A DNA stretch of 64,000 bases from JAAETI01 sp964195945. GTDB taxonomy: Bacteria; Actinomycetota; Acidimicrobiia; Spongiisociales; UBA5794. Below, one piece after another: positions 7,156 through 14,951 of the stretch (position 1 is its first letter; every line of letters starts with the position of its first letter). Made by a program: the position numbers and the translations under genes. The notes under the pieces are model-generated. The model did no database searches, had not been told where the DNA came from, and was given only the letters and a program-made list of their open reading frames with translations. Location of the stretch: contig CAXMRC010000043.1 of NCBI GenBank assembly GCA_964195945.1, positions 34,822 to 98,821 on the forward strand, written 5' to 3'.

Positions 7156-8184
7156 ATGAGAGACGAGGGCATCCTCATGACCGATCCTCTCCCGGAGGAG
7201 GAACGCGACGAGGTAACGCTGCGGCCGCGGCACATGGAGGACTTCATTGGCCAGGCCGACCTAAAGGAACGTCTGGCCATCCTTATCGAAGCCGCAAAAC
7301 TACGCGGCGAGTCGGTGGATCATGTCTTGTTTTCCGGCCCGCCGGGGCTAGGCAAAACATCGCTAGCCGGCATTCTTGCGATCGAGATGGGCGCCCATTT
7401 CCAGACGACAAGTGGACCTGCGTTGGAGCGTCCCGGAGACCTCGCCGCTGTTATCACGAATCTCGAGCGCGGCGATGTCCTGTTTATCGATGAGATTCAT
7501 CGCCTGCCACGGCAGGTTGAAGAAGTGCTTTACCCTGCAATGGAGGACTTCCAGCTCGACATCGTCGTTGGCAAGGGTCCCGCGGCACGATCGATCCGTC
7601 TCGATCTCCCGCCATTTACCCTGGTGGGAGCGACAACCAGAGTCGGACGCGTAGCACCGCCACTACGTGATCGATTCGGATACGTCGCCCGTCTTGACTA
7701 CTACCACTCGGCAGATCTTGCTCGCATCGTGACGCGCTCCGCTGAGATTCTCGACGTTGCAATGACGCCCGACGGTGCGGACGCGGTCTCCTATCGATCC
7801 CGGGGTACGCCTCGCATTGCCAACCGCTTGCTACGGCGGGTCAGAGACTTTGCCACAGTGCGTTCGAATGGAATCGTCGACGGGGAGACGGCGCTGAAAG
7901 CGCTGCAGGTATTTGAAGTTGACGACGCCGGACTCGACAAGGTGGACCGAGCCGTCCTCGAAGCCATCATCACCAAATTTGGCGGCGGTCCGGTTGGGCT
8001 ATCCACCCTGGCAATCGCAGTCGGCGAAGACCCCGAAACCGTCGAAGACGCCTACGAGCCCTTCTTGCTCCAAGAGGGGTTTATGCAGCGTACCCCGCGC
8101 GGCCGGGTTGCTACCAGGCGCGCCTACGAGCACATCGGGCTAACGCCGCCCGACCCCGGTGGCCAGGGGACACTGATTCCCTGA
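7156..8184 (+). CDS. ruvB: Holliday junction branch-migration ATPase RuvB
   Basis: AAA+ motor that drives branch migration with RuvA. Walker A is GPPGLGKT at residues 61-68 and Walker B is FIDEIHRL near 110-117. Sensor 1 and the arginine region are GATTRVGR and PLRDRFG, and a C-terminal winged helix ends with TPRGRVATRRAYEHIG. ATG 7156 gives 342 residues. ATG 7177 (MTDPLPEEE) is a close alternative with GACGAGGG upstream. The gene lies one base after the ruvA stop and ends 15 bases from a convergent CHAD gene; no terminator hairpin is visible between them. Confidence 0.95.
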   Translation: MRDEGILMTDPLPEEERDEVTLRPRHMEDFIGQADLKERLAILIEAAKLRGESVDHVLFSGPPGLGKTSLAGILAIEMGAHFQTTSGPALERPGDLAAVITNLERGDVLFIDEIHRLPRQVEEVLYPAMEDFQLDIVVGKGPAARSIRLDLPPFTLVGATTRVGRVAPPLRDRFGYVARLDYYHSADLARIVTRSAEILDVAMTPDGADAVSYRSRGTPRIANRLLRRVRDFATVRSNGIVDGETALKALQVFEVDDAGLDKVDRAVLEAIITKFGGGPVGLSTLAIAVGEDPETVEDAYEPFLLQEGFMQRTPRGRVATRRAYEHIGLTPPDPGGQGTLIP

Positions 8185-8199
8185 TTCGCTCGATGACTC

Positions 8200-9159
8200 C
8201 TAGAAAGTCGGGCCGTCTTTCCAGAGCTGCTCAACGTATACCAGGAAGTCAGTGGACGGATCTTCAAAGAACGTCCTTCCAAGGTCGATGGCCTCGCCCT
8301 GGAGTTGTAGCCGTTTCAGCAGGACGGCGTCAACGACCGCGTCCATTGCGATGTCTGCCACCAGTGCCGGATCATTGTTGAACCGGGCGAGCAGCATGGC
8401 TAGATCGTGGTCGTCGCCGAGAAGATCGGTGAGGTGTTCGAGCTTCTGCTCGATGAGTAGCAAATTCTCCGGGTCGAGAACGTTGAGGGCTTCAACTTGA
8501 TGACGGAGGTACTTGGCACGCTTGCGCCACACATGCAGCAGAGTGTCGGTTGGCGAGTCGGAGATGATCCGCATTCCGCGGCGTCCTCTCTTGTAGACAC
8601 GCTGCAGACCAAGCGCGATCGAGGCGAATTCATGAGGGAGCGGCTCGTCTTGTTCTCCATGGAGGACCGACCATCTCGAGCTGCGATCCCGTACCTGCTC
8701 GAGCTGGTCGATGATCGAGGTCATCTGAGCCTGATTCTCCAGCAGCGCTCGCGACTCAGCCAGGTAGCGCTCCTGCAGCCTTGCGATAAGGGTGGCGACG
8801 GCAGCGGAGGTATCCGGATCGTGGGGGAGGAGGCGGTCGAGGACCTCTGCCATGACCCAGGTATCACGGACAGGGCTCAGCTCTGCCGCAATCAGCTTCA
8901 GCATGGCGTTGTCGGTGTGATAACGATCGAGCGAAATGCTGTCGCGCACCAGACGCAGCAAGGCGCGGAGACGCTTTAGCGCCTTGCGTGTCTCGTGGAC
9001 CGCAGCTGCCTGGCCCTCCGGCTCGACATCAGCAACCTCCAGGGCGATTCGGAACTGTCGTTCGATAACGCGATCGAGACCCTCCCGCAACGTTTCGCCC
9101 TCTGCAAAACAAAGTAGCCTCGCGTTTTGCGTTGGGTCCGCATCGGTATCTGTAGTCAC
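8200..9159 (-). CDS. CHAD-domain protein
   Basis: A 319-residue helical protein of the CHAD family (conserved histidine alpha-helical domain), members of which bind inorganic polyphosphate. Recognisable features are AVHETRKALKRLRALLRLV near residue 60, the repeated Arg/Lys-rich helix KRGRRGMRII, and VWRKRAKYLRHQVEAL with conserved basic and His residues lining the groove. There is no fused CYTH triphosphatase domain. The start is GTG 9159, eight bases after a TACCCT box; an upstream reading to 9312 would run into queA and is not conserved. It interrupts the otherwise co-directional gene order. A PPK2 gene at 44,202-45,005 gives a possible polyphosphate context, which is inference. Confidence 0.8.
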   Translation of the reverse strand: MTTDTDADPTQNARLLCFAEGETLREGLDRVIERQFRIALEVADVEPEGQAAAVHETRKALKRLRALLRLVRDSISLDRYHTDNAMLKLIAAELSPVRDTWVMAEVLDRLLPHDPDTSAAVATLIARLQERYLAESRALLENQAQMTSIIDQLEQVRDRSSRWSVLHGEQDEPLPHEFASIALGLQRVYKRGRRGMRIISDSPTDTLLHVWRKRAKYLRHQVEALNVLDPENLLLIEQKLEHLTDLLGDDHDLAMLLARFNNDPALVADIAMDAVVDAVLLKRLQLQGEAIDLGRTFFEDPSTDFLVYVEQLWKDGPTF

Positions 9160-9167
9160 GATAGGTG

Positions 9168-9225
9168 AGGGTAATCGATGGGCCTGGCCGTCGTAGAACC
9201 GAACTGCGAGATAGATCGCTACCCT
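9168..9225. promoter_or_regulatory. Divergent leaderless promoters for the CHAD gene and queA
   Basis: Two TACCCT boxes face away from each other: minus strand 9168-9173 and plus strand 9220-9225. Each is followed by exactly eight bases and then a GTG start codon (9159 minus, 9234 plus). Neither gene has a Shine-Dalgarno sequence. This is the geometry of actinobacterial leaderless transcripts, where the TANNNT -10 lies about 7-8 bases before a transcription start that coincides with the start codon. Confidence 0.6.
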
Positions 9226-9233
9226 CGACGCCC

Positions 9234-10280
9234 GTGAACACCGACCTCTTTGACTACAACCTCCCCGCAGCCGCGATTGCGCAGACTCCTGTCGAGCCGA
9301 GAGACGCCTCACGGCTACTGCGAACTGATCCGCTCGAGGACAGGCTCTTCACCGATCTTCCCGGCTTGCTGCAGCCCGGCGATCTCGTCGTCGTCAATCG
9401 GACCAAGGTACGGGCGGCTCGTCTCTTTGGCCACAAGACGGAGACCGGAGGTTCCGTCGAACTGCTGGTGCTGCGCCGAGTCGACGAAGCAAGGTGGGAA
9501 GGATTGATTCGACCTTCGCGTCGCATTCGTTCCGGCACTCTGCTCCAGTTCGGTTCTATTGCGGGTGAGGTGCTCAGTGACCCCGACCGCGGCGAGGTTG
9601 TCGTTGCTTTGTCAACTGAGAGTGGAGATGTTGAGGATGCATTTGCTGCCGACGGGCAGATTCCGCTGCCTCCATATATCCACACCGATCTCGAGGATGC
9701 CGACCGATACCAGACGCTCTTTGCAAAGACGATCGGGTCCGCGGCCGCACCGACAGCGGCGCTCCACTTCACACCAGAGTTGGTCTCCGCTCTCGGCGAG
9801 CGCGGGATTGCAATCGCTGAAGTCGATCTCGAAGTCGGGCTTGATACTTTCCGTCCCATCGGAACCGAAACCATTTCCGACCACAAGATGCACACCGAGG
9901 CGTGGTCCGTTCCGGCGGAGACGGCTCGGGCGATATCGGTAACTCAGAAACGCGGTGGCCGCGTGGTCGCAGTGGGAACGACTGTGGTTCGCACCTTGGA
10001 GAGCGCTGCTGGCAAGGATTGCGTTGTGGCCGCGGGACGGGGCAACACGGATCTATTCATAAGCCCGGGGTACCGCACCAAGGTTGTTGATGTGGTTGTG
10101 ACCAACTTCCACGCACCACGAACCACGCTGATAGTCATGATCGCGGCCTTCCTCGGCGACCGGTGGCGCGACATCTATGACCACGCATTGGAGCACGGCT
10201 ATCGCTTTTTGTCCTTTGGCGACGCGATGTTGATAGAGAGGCCGGTGAATGAGCGTTACCTGGCGCAGCGCCACGACTGA
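9234..10280 (+). CDS. queA: tRNA preQ1(34) S-adenosylmethionine ribosyltransferase-isomerase
   Basis: QueA transfers and isomerises the ribosyl moiety of SAM onto 7-aminomethyl-7-deazaguanine in tRNA, giving epoxyqueuosine. The 348-residue protein starts VNTDLFDYNLPAAAIAQ, matching the family N-terminus (DFxYxLPxxLIAQxP). It has PRDASRLL, GDLVVVNRTKVRAARL, FTPELVSAL and the C-terminal VTNFHAPRTTLIVMIAAFLG block. GTG 9234 is preferred over an upstream start at 9165, which would extend across the leaderless promoter. It overlaps tgt by 32 bases, so queuosine insertion and maturation genes are coupled. Confidence 0.93.
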   Translation: MNTDLFDYNLPAAAIAQTPVEPRDASRLLRTDPLEDRLFTDLPGLLQPGDLVVVNRTKVRAARLFGHKTETGGSVELLVLRRVDEARWEGLIRPSRRIRSGTLLQFGSIAGEVLSDPDRGEVVVALSTESGDVEDAFAADGQIPLPPYIHTDLEDADRYQTLFAKTIGSAAAPTAALHFTPELVSALGERGIAIAEVDLEVGLDTFRPIGTETISDHKMHTEAWSVPAETARAISVTQKRGGRVVAVGTTVVRTLESAAGKDCVVAAGRGNTDLFISPGYRTKVVDVVVTNFHAPRTTLIVMIAAFLGDRWRDIYDHALEHGYRFLSFGDAMLIERPVNERYLAQRHD

Positions 10281-11346
10281 CGGCAAAGCCCGAACCGGGA
10301 TTCTCGAAACCCCCCACGGTGAGATCGCCACGCCGACCTTCATGCCCGTGGGAACTCGCGGCACCGTCAAAACGGTCGACACTGAGGACCTGGAGCGGGT
10401 CGGAGCGGAGATGGTTCTCGCCAATACCTATCACTTGATGTTGCGCCCATCCGCCGAGACTGTGGCAGCGCTTGGAGAACTCCACGGATTCATGGCATGG
10501 CCCGGCCCGATCCTTACCGACTCCGGCGGTTACCAAGTGTTCAGCCTCAACCCGGAAATCTCGGAACAAGGCGTTGCCTTTCGTTCAACGTATGACGGCT
10601 CGCGGGTAGAGCTCACTCCAGAGCGGGCCATTGAGATTCAAGAAATGCTGGGTGCCGATGTCGCGATGATCCTTGACGTTCTCATCGGTTTGCCTGCCTC
10701 GCGGGAAGACACGATCGCAGCGATGGACCGAACGTTGCGATGGGCTGAGCGGGCCATCACTGCCAAGACGCGCGGAGACCGTGCCCTGTGGGGAATTGTC
10801 CAAGGGGGCTCTGACCCCGATCTACGAGCACGATCGGCGGCCGCGACCGCAGCACTTGGCTTTGCCGGCTTTGGAATCGGCGGGCTCTCTGTGGGGGAGG
10901 CGCCTGCGGCGCGGAACGCGGCCGTCGCGGCGGTAATCCCGGAGCTCCCTGAGGACATGCCGCGATATGTGATGGGTCTTGGTGATACGGAAGGGCTACT
11001 TGATTCTGTCGAAAGAGGCGTTGACCTCTTCGACTGCGTGTTGCCGACACGTCTTGCCCGTCACGGCAAGGTGCTCAGCCGCACCGGCGACTTCTCGATA
11101 AAGCGAGCGGAGTGGGCACAGGCAGATGCCCCCATCGATCCAGATTGCGGCTGCATCGCGTGTCGGCGTTACAGCCGCGGATATATTCGCCATTTGTTTG
11201 GCACCAAGGAGTTTCTGGGCCCCCGGTTGTTGTCGCTGCACAATCTGACTTACACGCTTGACCTGATGCAACGGATCCGCGCCGCCATTGCCGCGGGAAG
11301 ATTCGCAGAGTTCCGACTCGAAACGATCACGGCGCGCCAAACTTGA
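10249..11346 (+). CDS. tgt: Queuine/preQ1 tRNA-guanine transglycosylase
   Basis: Exchanges guanine 34 of tRNAs with GUN anticodons for preQ1. The 365-residue protein has the nucleophile motif ILTDSGGYQVFSL (Asp91), the substrate region GIGGLSVGE, the second aspartate block DLFDCVLPTRLARHG, and the zinc site CGCIACRRYSRGYIRHL (C-x-C-x2-C...H). The start ATG 10249 lies within the end of queA. Downstream lies a 118-base gap with a hairpin before yajC. The queA-tgt pairing supports queuosine synthesis rather than queuine salvage only. Confidence 0.95.
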   Translation: MSVTWRSATTDGKARTGILETPHGEIATPTFMPVGTRGTVKTVDTEDLERVGAEMVLANTYHLMLRPSAETVAALGELHGFMAWPGPILTDSGGYQVFSLNPEISEQGVAFRSTYDGSRVELTPERAIEIQEMLGADVAMILDVLIGLPASREDTIAAMDRTLRWAERAITAKTRGDRALWGIVQGGSDPDLRARSAAATAALGFAGFGIGGLSVGEAPAARNAAVAAVIPELPEDMPRYVMGLGDTEGLLDSVERGVDLFDCVLPTRLARHGKVLSRTGDFSIKRAEWAQADAPIDPDCGCIACRRYSRGYIRHLFGTKEFLGPRLLSLHNLTYTLDLMQRIRAAIAAGRFAEFRLETITARQT

Positions 11347-11415
11347 AGTTCTGCACTCGTCATTGGATACGAAACCGCGGATCAAGGGTATTGTCAGGCG
11401 CACTAACCTATGGCG

Positions 11416-11442
11416 GCCCGAGACCACTTTGTTGTCTCGGGC
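11416..11442 (+). other. Perfect 9-bp hairpin in the tgt-yajC gap
   Basis: GCCCGAGAC (11416-11424) and GTCTCGGGC (11434-11442) form a perfect stem with a 9-base loop, 22 bases before the yajC start. No T-run follows, so it is not a standard intrinsic terminator. A TAACCT box at 11404-11409 could be a -10 that places the hairpin at the 5' end of the yajC-secDF mRNA. Confidence 0.4.
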
Positions 11443-11464
11443 ACAGTTCCCAATGGAGGCTCTA

Positions 11465-11800
11465 GTGCCGTACCACGCGATCCTTACCGGGTTGCTCCTT
11501 GCAACAGACGAGGCGACAGACGATGCAGCAGGCTCGCTGCTCGGTCTGGTGCTGCCATTGATCATTTTCGGTGGGCTGTTTTATGTCGCTCTAATCCTTC
11601 CGCAGCGCCGTCGGCGACGACAGATGGAGAATTTGCGCTCCTCTGTTGAGGTTGGCGATCAAGTCAGGACAATTGGGGGCATCTTGGGCCGGGTCACCAA
11701 CCTCACCGGAGACGAAGCCACCATCGACGTTGGTGGTGGCACCAAGCTGAGCATCACCGTGCGGGCAATTGCAGAGCGACTAGGAGACGAACAAGAGTGA
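11465..11800 (+). CDS. yajC: Preprotein translocase subunit YajC
   Basis: Small membrane protein associated with the SecDF complex. It has 111 residues with one transmembrane segment (LLGLVLPLIIFGGLFYVALIL is the hydrophobic stretch, residues about 21-41). A basic patch PQRRRRRQ follows, then the conserved cytoplasmic domain VGDQVRTIGGILGRV. The start GTG 11465 has GGAGG (11456-11460) five bases upstream. Starts further upstream, back to 11288, would run into tgt. The stop overlaps secD as GTGA. Confidence 0.9.
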   Translation: MPYHAILTGLLLATDEATDDAAGSLLGLVLPLIIFGGLFYVALILPQRRRRRQMENLRSSVEVGDQVRTIGGILGRVTNLTGDEATIDVGGGTKLSITVRAIAERLGDEQE

Positions 11801-13353
11801 ACCGCCGTCCCCTTTGGATCTCGTTGATCCTCACAATGGCCATCGCCTGGGGCTCTGTTGCCGCCATGCTTGGTGTCGGGTGGGAGCCCAAACTTGGGCT
11901 TGACCTTCAGGGCGGGTTCTCCGTCGTGCTTGCAGCTCCCGAAGGTACCGATCGAGAAGTGCTCGACCAGGCCGTAGAAACCATGCGCCGCCGTATCGAG
12001 AGTCTTGGCGCCGTACAGGAGCCTGAGATCTCGGTCCAGGGCGATCGTCGCATCCTCGTCCAGCTTCCTGGCATCGAAGATCGGGAACGGGCCCTCGCCG
12101 CAGTTGGTACTACGGGTCAGCTGACGTTTCGCCCCGTTTACGACCTCCAGGTCATCAGTCCTGCCTTTTTGGACGGAACCCTTCCGCTTCCGGAGGCGCT
12201 GACCGCCACCACAACGACCATGGCTCCTGAGGATGGTGCGGCGACAGAAACCACGACAACCACAACCACGACGACCCAGCCTCCGGTAATCCCAGATGAC
12301 ATCGACCCGGAAACAGGGCTGAGCCTTGTCGACGACCCGGAGAAGCTGGTGTACCTCAATGACGACACCGGTCTCTTCTACGCTCTCGGGCCAGCATTCC
12401 TCACCGGTATTGACCTGACGGGTGCCGAGGCCGGGTTCGCCGGCGTCCAAATCGGGGCTGGTGGTGGGTGGACCGTCGATCCCGCATTCACCTCCGAAGG
12501 CGGCGCCAAGTTTGAGGAAGCCACGGGAATTCTGTCCACGTACACATACGGTGACGTTCGGCGCCAGATGGCGATCGTGCTCGATGGAACAGTGATTTCG
12601 GCCCCGTCGATCGCTCAAGATGTCGCCCCCGGTGAGATCCTCGACGCCGGTAGTGTCATCATTACCCTCGGCACCGATGGGGATTCGCAAGCGGAGGCGG
12701 AGGATCTCGCCACGGTGCTCCGCTACGGTGCGCTCCCGACCACTTTCGAACGGGAGAGCGAAGGCTCCGTATCGGCCAGTCTCGGCTCTGACTCATTGCG
12801 GGCGGGAATGGATTCCGGGATCGCAGGTCTGATTCTGGTGGCTATCGCCCTTATCGCCTACTACCGAGTTCTTGGTCTTATCGCGGTCCTGGGCTTCACT
12901 GTCTTTGGGTCATTGCTCATCGGGATCATTGTGCTCCTCGGTCAGTTCCAGGGAACGACTCTCACCCTGGCCGGGGTCACCGGCATCATCGTTTCGATAG
13001 GTATCACCGCCGACTCGTACATTGTCTTCTTTGAGCGAATAAAGGAAGAACATCGCAGAGGTCGAGCGCTGCGACCGGCGGTCGATTACGGCTTCAAGAG
13101 AGCGTTTCACACCATCGTTACCGCAGACACGGTGACCCTGGTCGGCTCTGCTCTACTCTGGCTTCTCGCGATTGGCCCGGTTAAAGGCTTTGCCCTCACC
13201 CTGGGTTTGGCGACGATCATCGACGTGATTGTTGCGTATTACTTCACTCGTCCGTTCGCAACCCTTCTCGTGCGAAGCCGCTTTGGTGAGGGCGGGGCGC
13301 TGAGCATGCGGGGTGCCATGGGCCGACCTGCGGAGGAAGGGGCGGCGACATGA
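11797..13353 (+). CDS. secD: Protein translocase subunit SecD
   Basis: SecD with SecF uses the proton gradient to pull secreted proteins across the membrane. The 518-residue protein has an N-terminal transmembrane helix, the D1 block LGLDLQGGFSVVL, a large external P1 domain, and five C-terminal helices. These carry the RND-type signatures (VTGIIVSIGITADSYIVFFERIKEE) needed for proton conduction. Residues about 142-170 form a Thr-rich low-complexity insert with runs of four to nine threonines, presumably an exposed linker. It overlaps yajC by GTGA and secF by ATGA. Confidence 0.95.
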   Translation: MNRRPLWISLILTMAIAWGSVAAMLGVGWEPKLGLDLQGGFSVVLAAPEGTDREVLDQAVETMRRRIESLGAVQEPEISVQGDRRILVQLPGIEDRERALAAVGTTGQLTFRPVYDLQVISPAFLDGTLPLPEALTATTTTMAPEDGAATETTTTTTTTTQPPVIPDDIDPETGLSLVDDPEKLVYLNDDTGLFYALGPAFLTGIDLTGAEAGFAGVQIGAGGGWTVDPAFTSEGGAKFEEATGILSTYTYGDVRRQMAIVLDGTVISAPSIAQDVAPGEILDAGSVIITLGTDGDSQAEAEDLATVLRYGALPTTFERESEGSVSASLGSDSLRAGMDSGIAGLILVAIALIAYYRVLGLIAVLGFTVFGSLLIGIIVLLGQFQGTTLTLAGVTGIIVSIGITADSYIVFFERIKEEHRRGRALRPAVDYGFKRAFHTIVTADTVTLVGSALLWLLAIGPVKGFALTLGLATIIDVIVAYYFTRPFATLLVRSRFGEGGALSMRGAMGRPAEEGAAT

Positions 13354-14411
13354 GCCTATGGCGCAATCTCTACCGTGGTGAGACCGAATTCGACTTTGTG
13401 CGGCATCGTCGCAGGTTCTTTGTCATCTCGGCAGTTCTAATTGGAGTGTCCCTTCTCTCGCTTCTCGTCCGTGGCCTCGATGGCAACGTCGACTTCACCG
13501 GCGGAACGATTGTGGAAGCCCCAAATGTTGCGGCGGCCGACGTTGGCGATTTCCGTGATGGTCTTTCGGCCATCGGCCAGGACGGGGCGCGAGTCCAGTT
13601 GAGAACTGAGCGCGACGAGTCTGAGACTGTTGTGGTCCAGACCGAGGCCCTCAGCGTCGAAGACCGTGACGAGCTACTCGACACGATTGCCGCCGTCGCC
13701 GGCATCGACGCGAACGACGCGTCGATTGATGCGGTCGGTCCTACATTTGGTTCCGAGATCACCCGCCGGGCCGTTGAAGCTCTCATCATTTTCTTGATCG
13801 TGGTCGCTCTATTCATCACGTGGCGGTTTGAGTGGAAGATGGCTGCCGGCGCTCTTGCGGCCCTGTTCCACGATCTCATCATCACGGCCGGCGTGTACTC
13901 AGTCGTTGGGTTTGAGGTGACGCCAGCAACGGTGATCGCGATTCTGACCATTTTGGGTTATTCCCTTTACGACACAGTGGTTGTGTTTGACAAGATCACC
14001 GAGAACGTCCACGAGTTGGGGAGCCGGCATACATTCACCGAGATTGCCAATCTCTCCATGAACCAGGTGTTGATGCGGTCGATCAATACGTCGCTCACCT
14101 CGCTGCTACCAATTGGGAGCTTGTTGCTGGTGGGCTCGTATCTTCTTGGCGCCACAACGCTTCGTGAGTTTGCTCTTGCGCTTTTCATCGGTATCGCCGC
14201 CGGTACCTACTCGTCGATCTTCGTTGCCAGTCCGCTCCTGACTGAGTGGAAAGAGCGCGAACCCGAGTGGAAGAGAATGCAACGTCGGGTTGAGCGTCGC
14301 TCCGGTCAGACAACCCTGACCGCGGCAGAGACGGCTACAGCGACGGCGACGGAGGAGCGAGCAACCGGTGCGGCACCACGTGCTCCCAAACAGCGCAGCA
14401 AGCGCCGGTAG
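13350..14411 (+). CDS. secF: Protein translocase subunit SecF
   Basis: Partner of SecD in the Sec accessory complex. The 353-residue protein has the N-terminal helix, VDFTGGTIVE, and the membrane block ALFHDLIITAGVYSVVGFEV with ILGYSLYDTVVVFDKITEN, the SecF equivalent of the proton-relay region. The last 50 residues are Ala/Thr-rich and end in a basic tail (APKQRSKRR), which is probably cytoplasmic and unstructured. Start ATG 13350 overlaps secD as ATGA. The yajC-secD-secF-apt-rel order is the common actinobacterial one. Confidence 0.95.
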   Translation: MSLWRNLYRGETEFDFVRHRRRFFVISAVLIGVSLLSLLVRGLDGNVDFTGGTIVEAPNVAAADVGDFRDGLSAIGQDGARVQLRTERDESETVVVQTEALSVEDRDELLDTIAAVAGIDANDASIDAVGPTFGSEITRRAVEALIIFLIVVALFITWRFEWKMAAGALAALFHDLIITAGVYSVVGFEVTPATVIAILTILGYSLYDTVVVFDKITENVHELGSRHTFTEIANLSMNQVLMRSINTSLTSLLPIGSLLLVGSYLLGATTLREFALALFIGIAAGTYSSIFVASPLLTEWKEREPEWKRMQRRVERRSGQTTLTAAETATATATEERATGAAPRAPKQRSKRR

Positions 14412-14420
14412 GATGTAGTT

Positions 14421-14951
14421 GTGATAGAAACAAGGATGCGTTCGTTTATCCGTGATGTCCCGGATTTTCCTGAGCCAGGCATCGTCTTCAAGGACATCAC
14501 CCCGCTTTTGGGTGACTATGGCGCCTTCAATGAAGCGATCGACGCGATGATCGAACCGTTTCATGACAGTGGTATCACGAAGGTGGTCGGTGTTGAGGCG
14601 CGAGGTTTCATCTTTGCAGCACCAATAGCGATGCGTCTCGGTGCCGGATTTGTCCCGGTGCGGAAACCGGGCAAGCTTCCCCATCATGTGCACCACCAGG
14701 TCTACGACCTCGAGTACGGCACAGACCGAGTCGAGATTCACCGCGACGCCGCCACTCCAGACGACCATGTTCTGGTGGTGGACGACGTGCTGGCAACGGG
14801 GGGAACGGGCCGGGCATCGACAGACCTTATCCGTGCTCTCGGCGCCCATGTGGTCGGGTTCACCGTGCTGGCCGAATTGGCCTTCCTCGGCGGCCGGGAG
14901 CGGCTGGGGGGAGTCGATGTGCACGCGGTGGTCAGGTATGGCGCTTCCTGA
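14421..14951 (+). CDS. apt: Adenine phosphoribosyltransferase
   Basis: Salvages adenine with PRPP to make AMP. The 176-residue protein has DVPDFPEPGIVFKDITPLL, VGVEARGFIF, VPVRKPGKLP and the PRPP-binding loop VLVVDDVLATGGTG at about residues 117-130. The start GTG 14421 is taken; ATG 14436 (MRSFIRDVPDF) is an alternative close to the family N-terminus. It overlaps the beginning of rel by 14 bases. apt beside rel is typical of actinobacteria and links purine salvage with the stringent response. Confidence 0.93.
   Translation: MIETRMRSFIRDVPDFPEPGIVFKDITPLLGDYGAFNEAIDAMIEPFHDSGITKVVGVEARGFIFAAPIAMRLGAGFVPVRKPGKLPHHVHHQVYDLEYGTDRVEIHRDAATPDDHVLVVDDVLATGGTGRASTDLIRALGAHVVGFTVLAELAFLGGRERLGGVDVHAVVRYGAS

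Noticed and set aside
12190..12290. Frameshift or microsatellite error in the SecD Thr-rich run
   Set aside because: The reading frame continues through conserved SecD motifs on both sides, so the Thr-rich linker is real.
11659..12690. 343-codon ORF antisense to yajC-secD
   Set aside because: It is the mirror of strongly conserved yajC and secD; it has no recognisable domain and no ribosome site.
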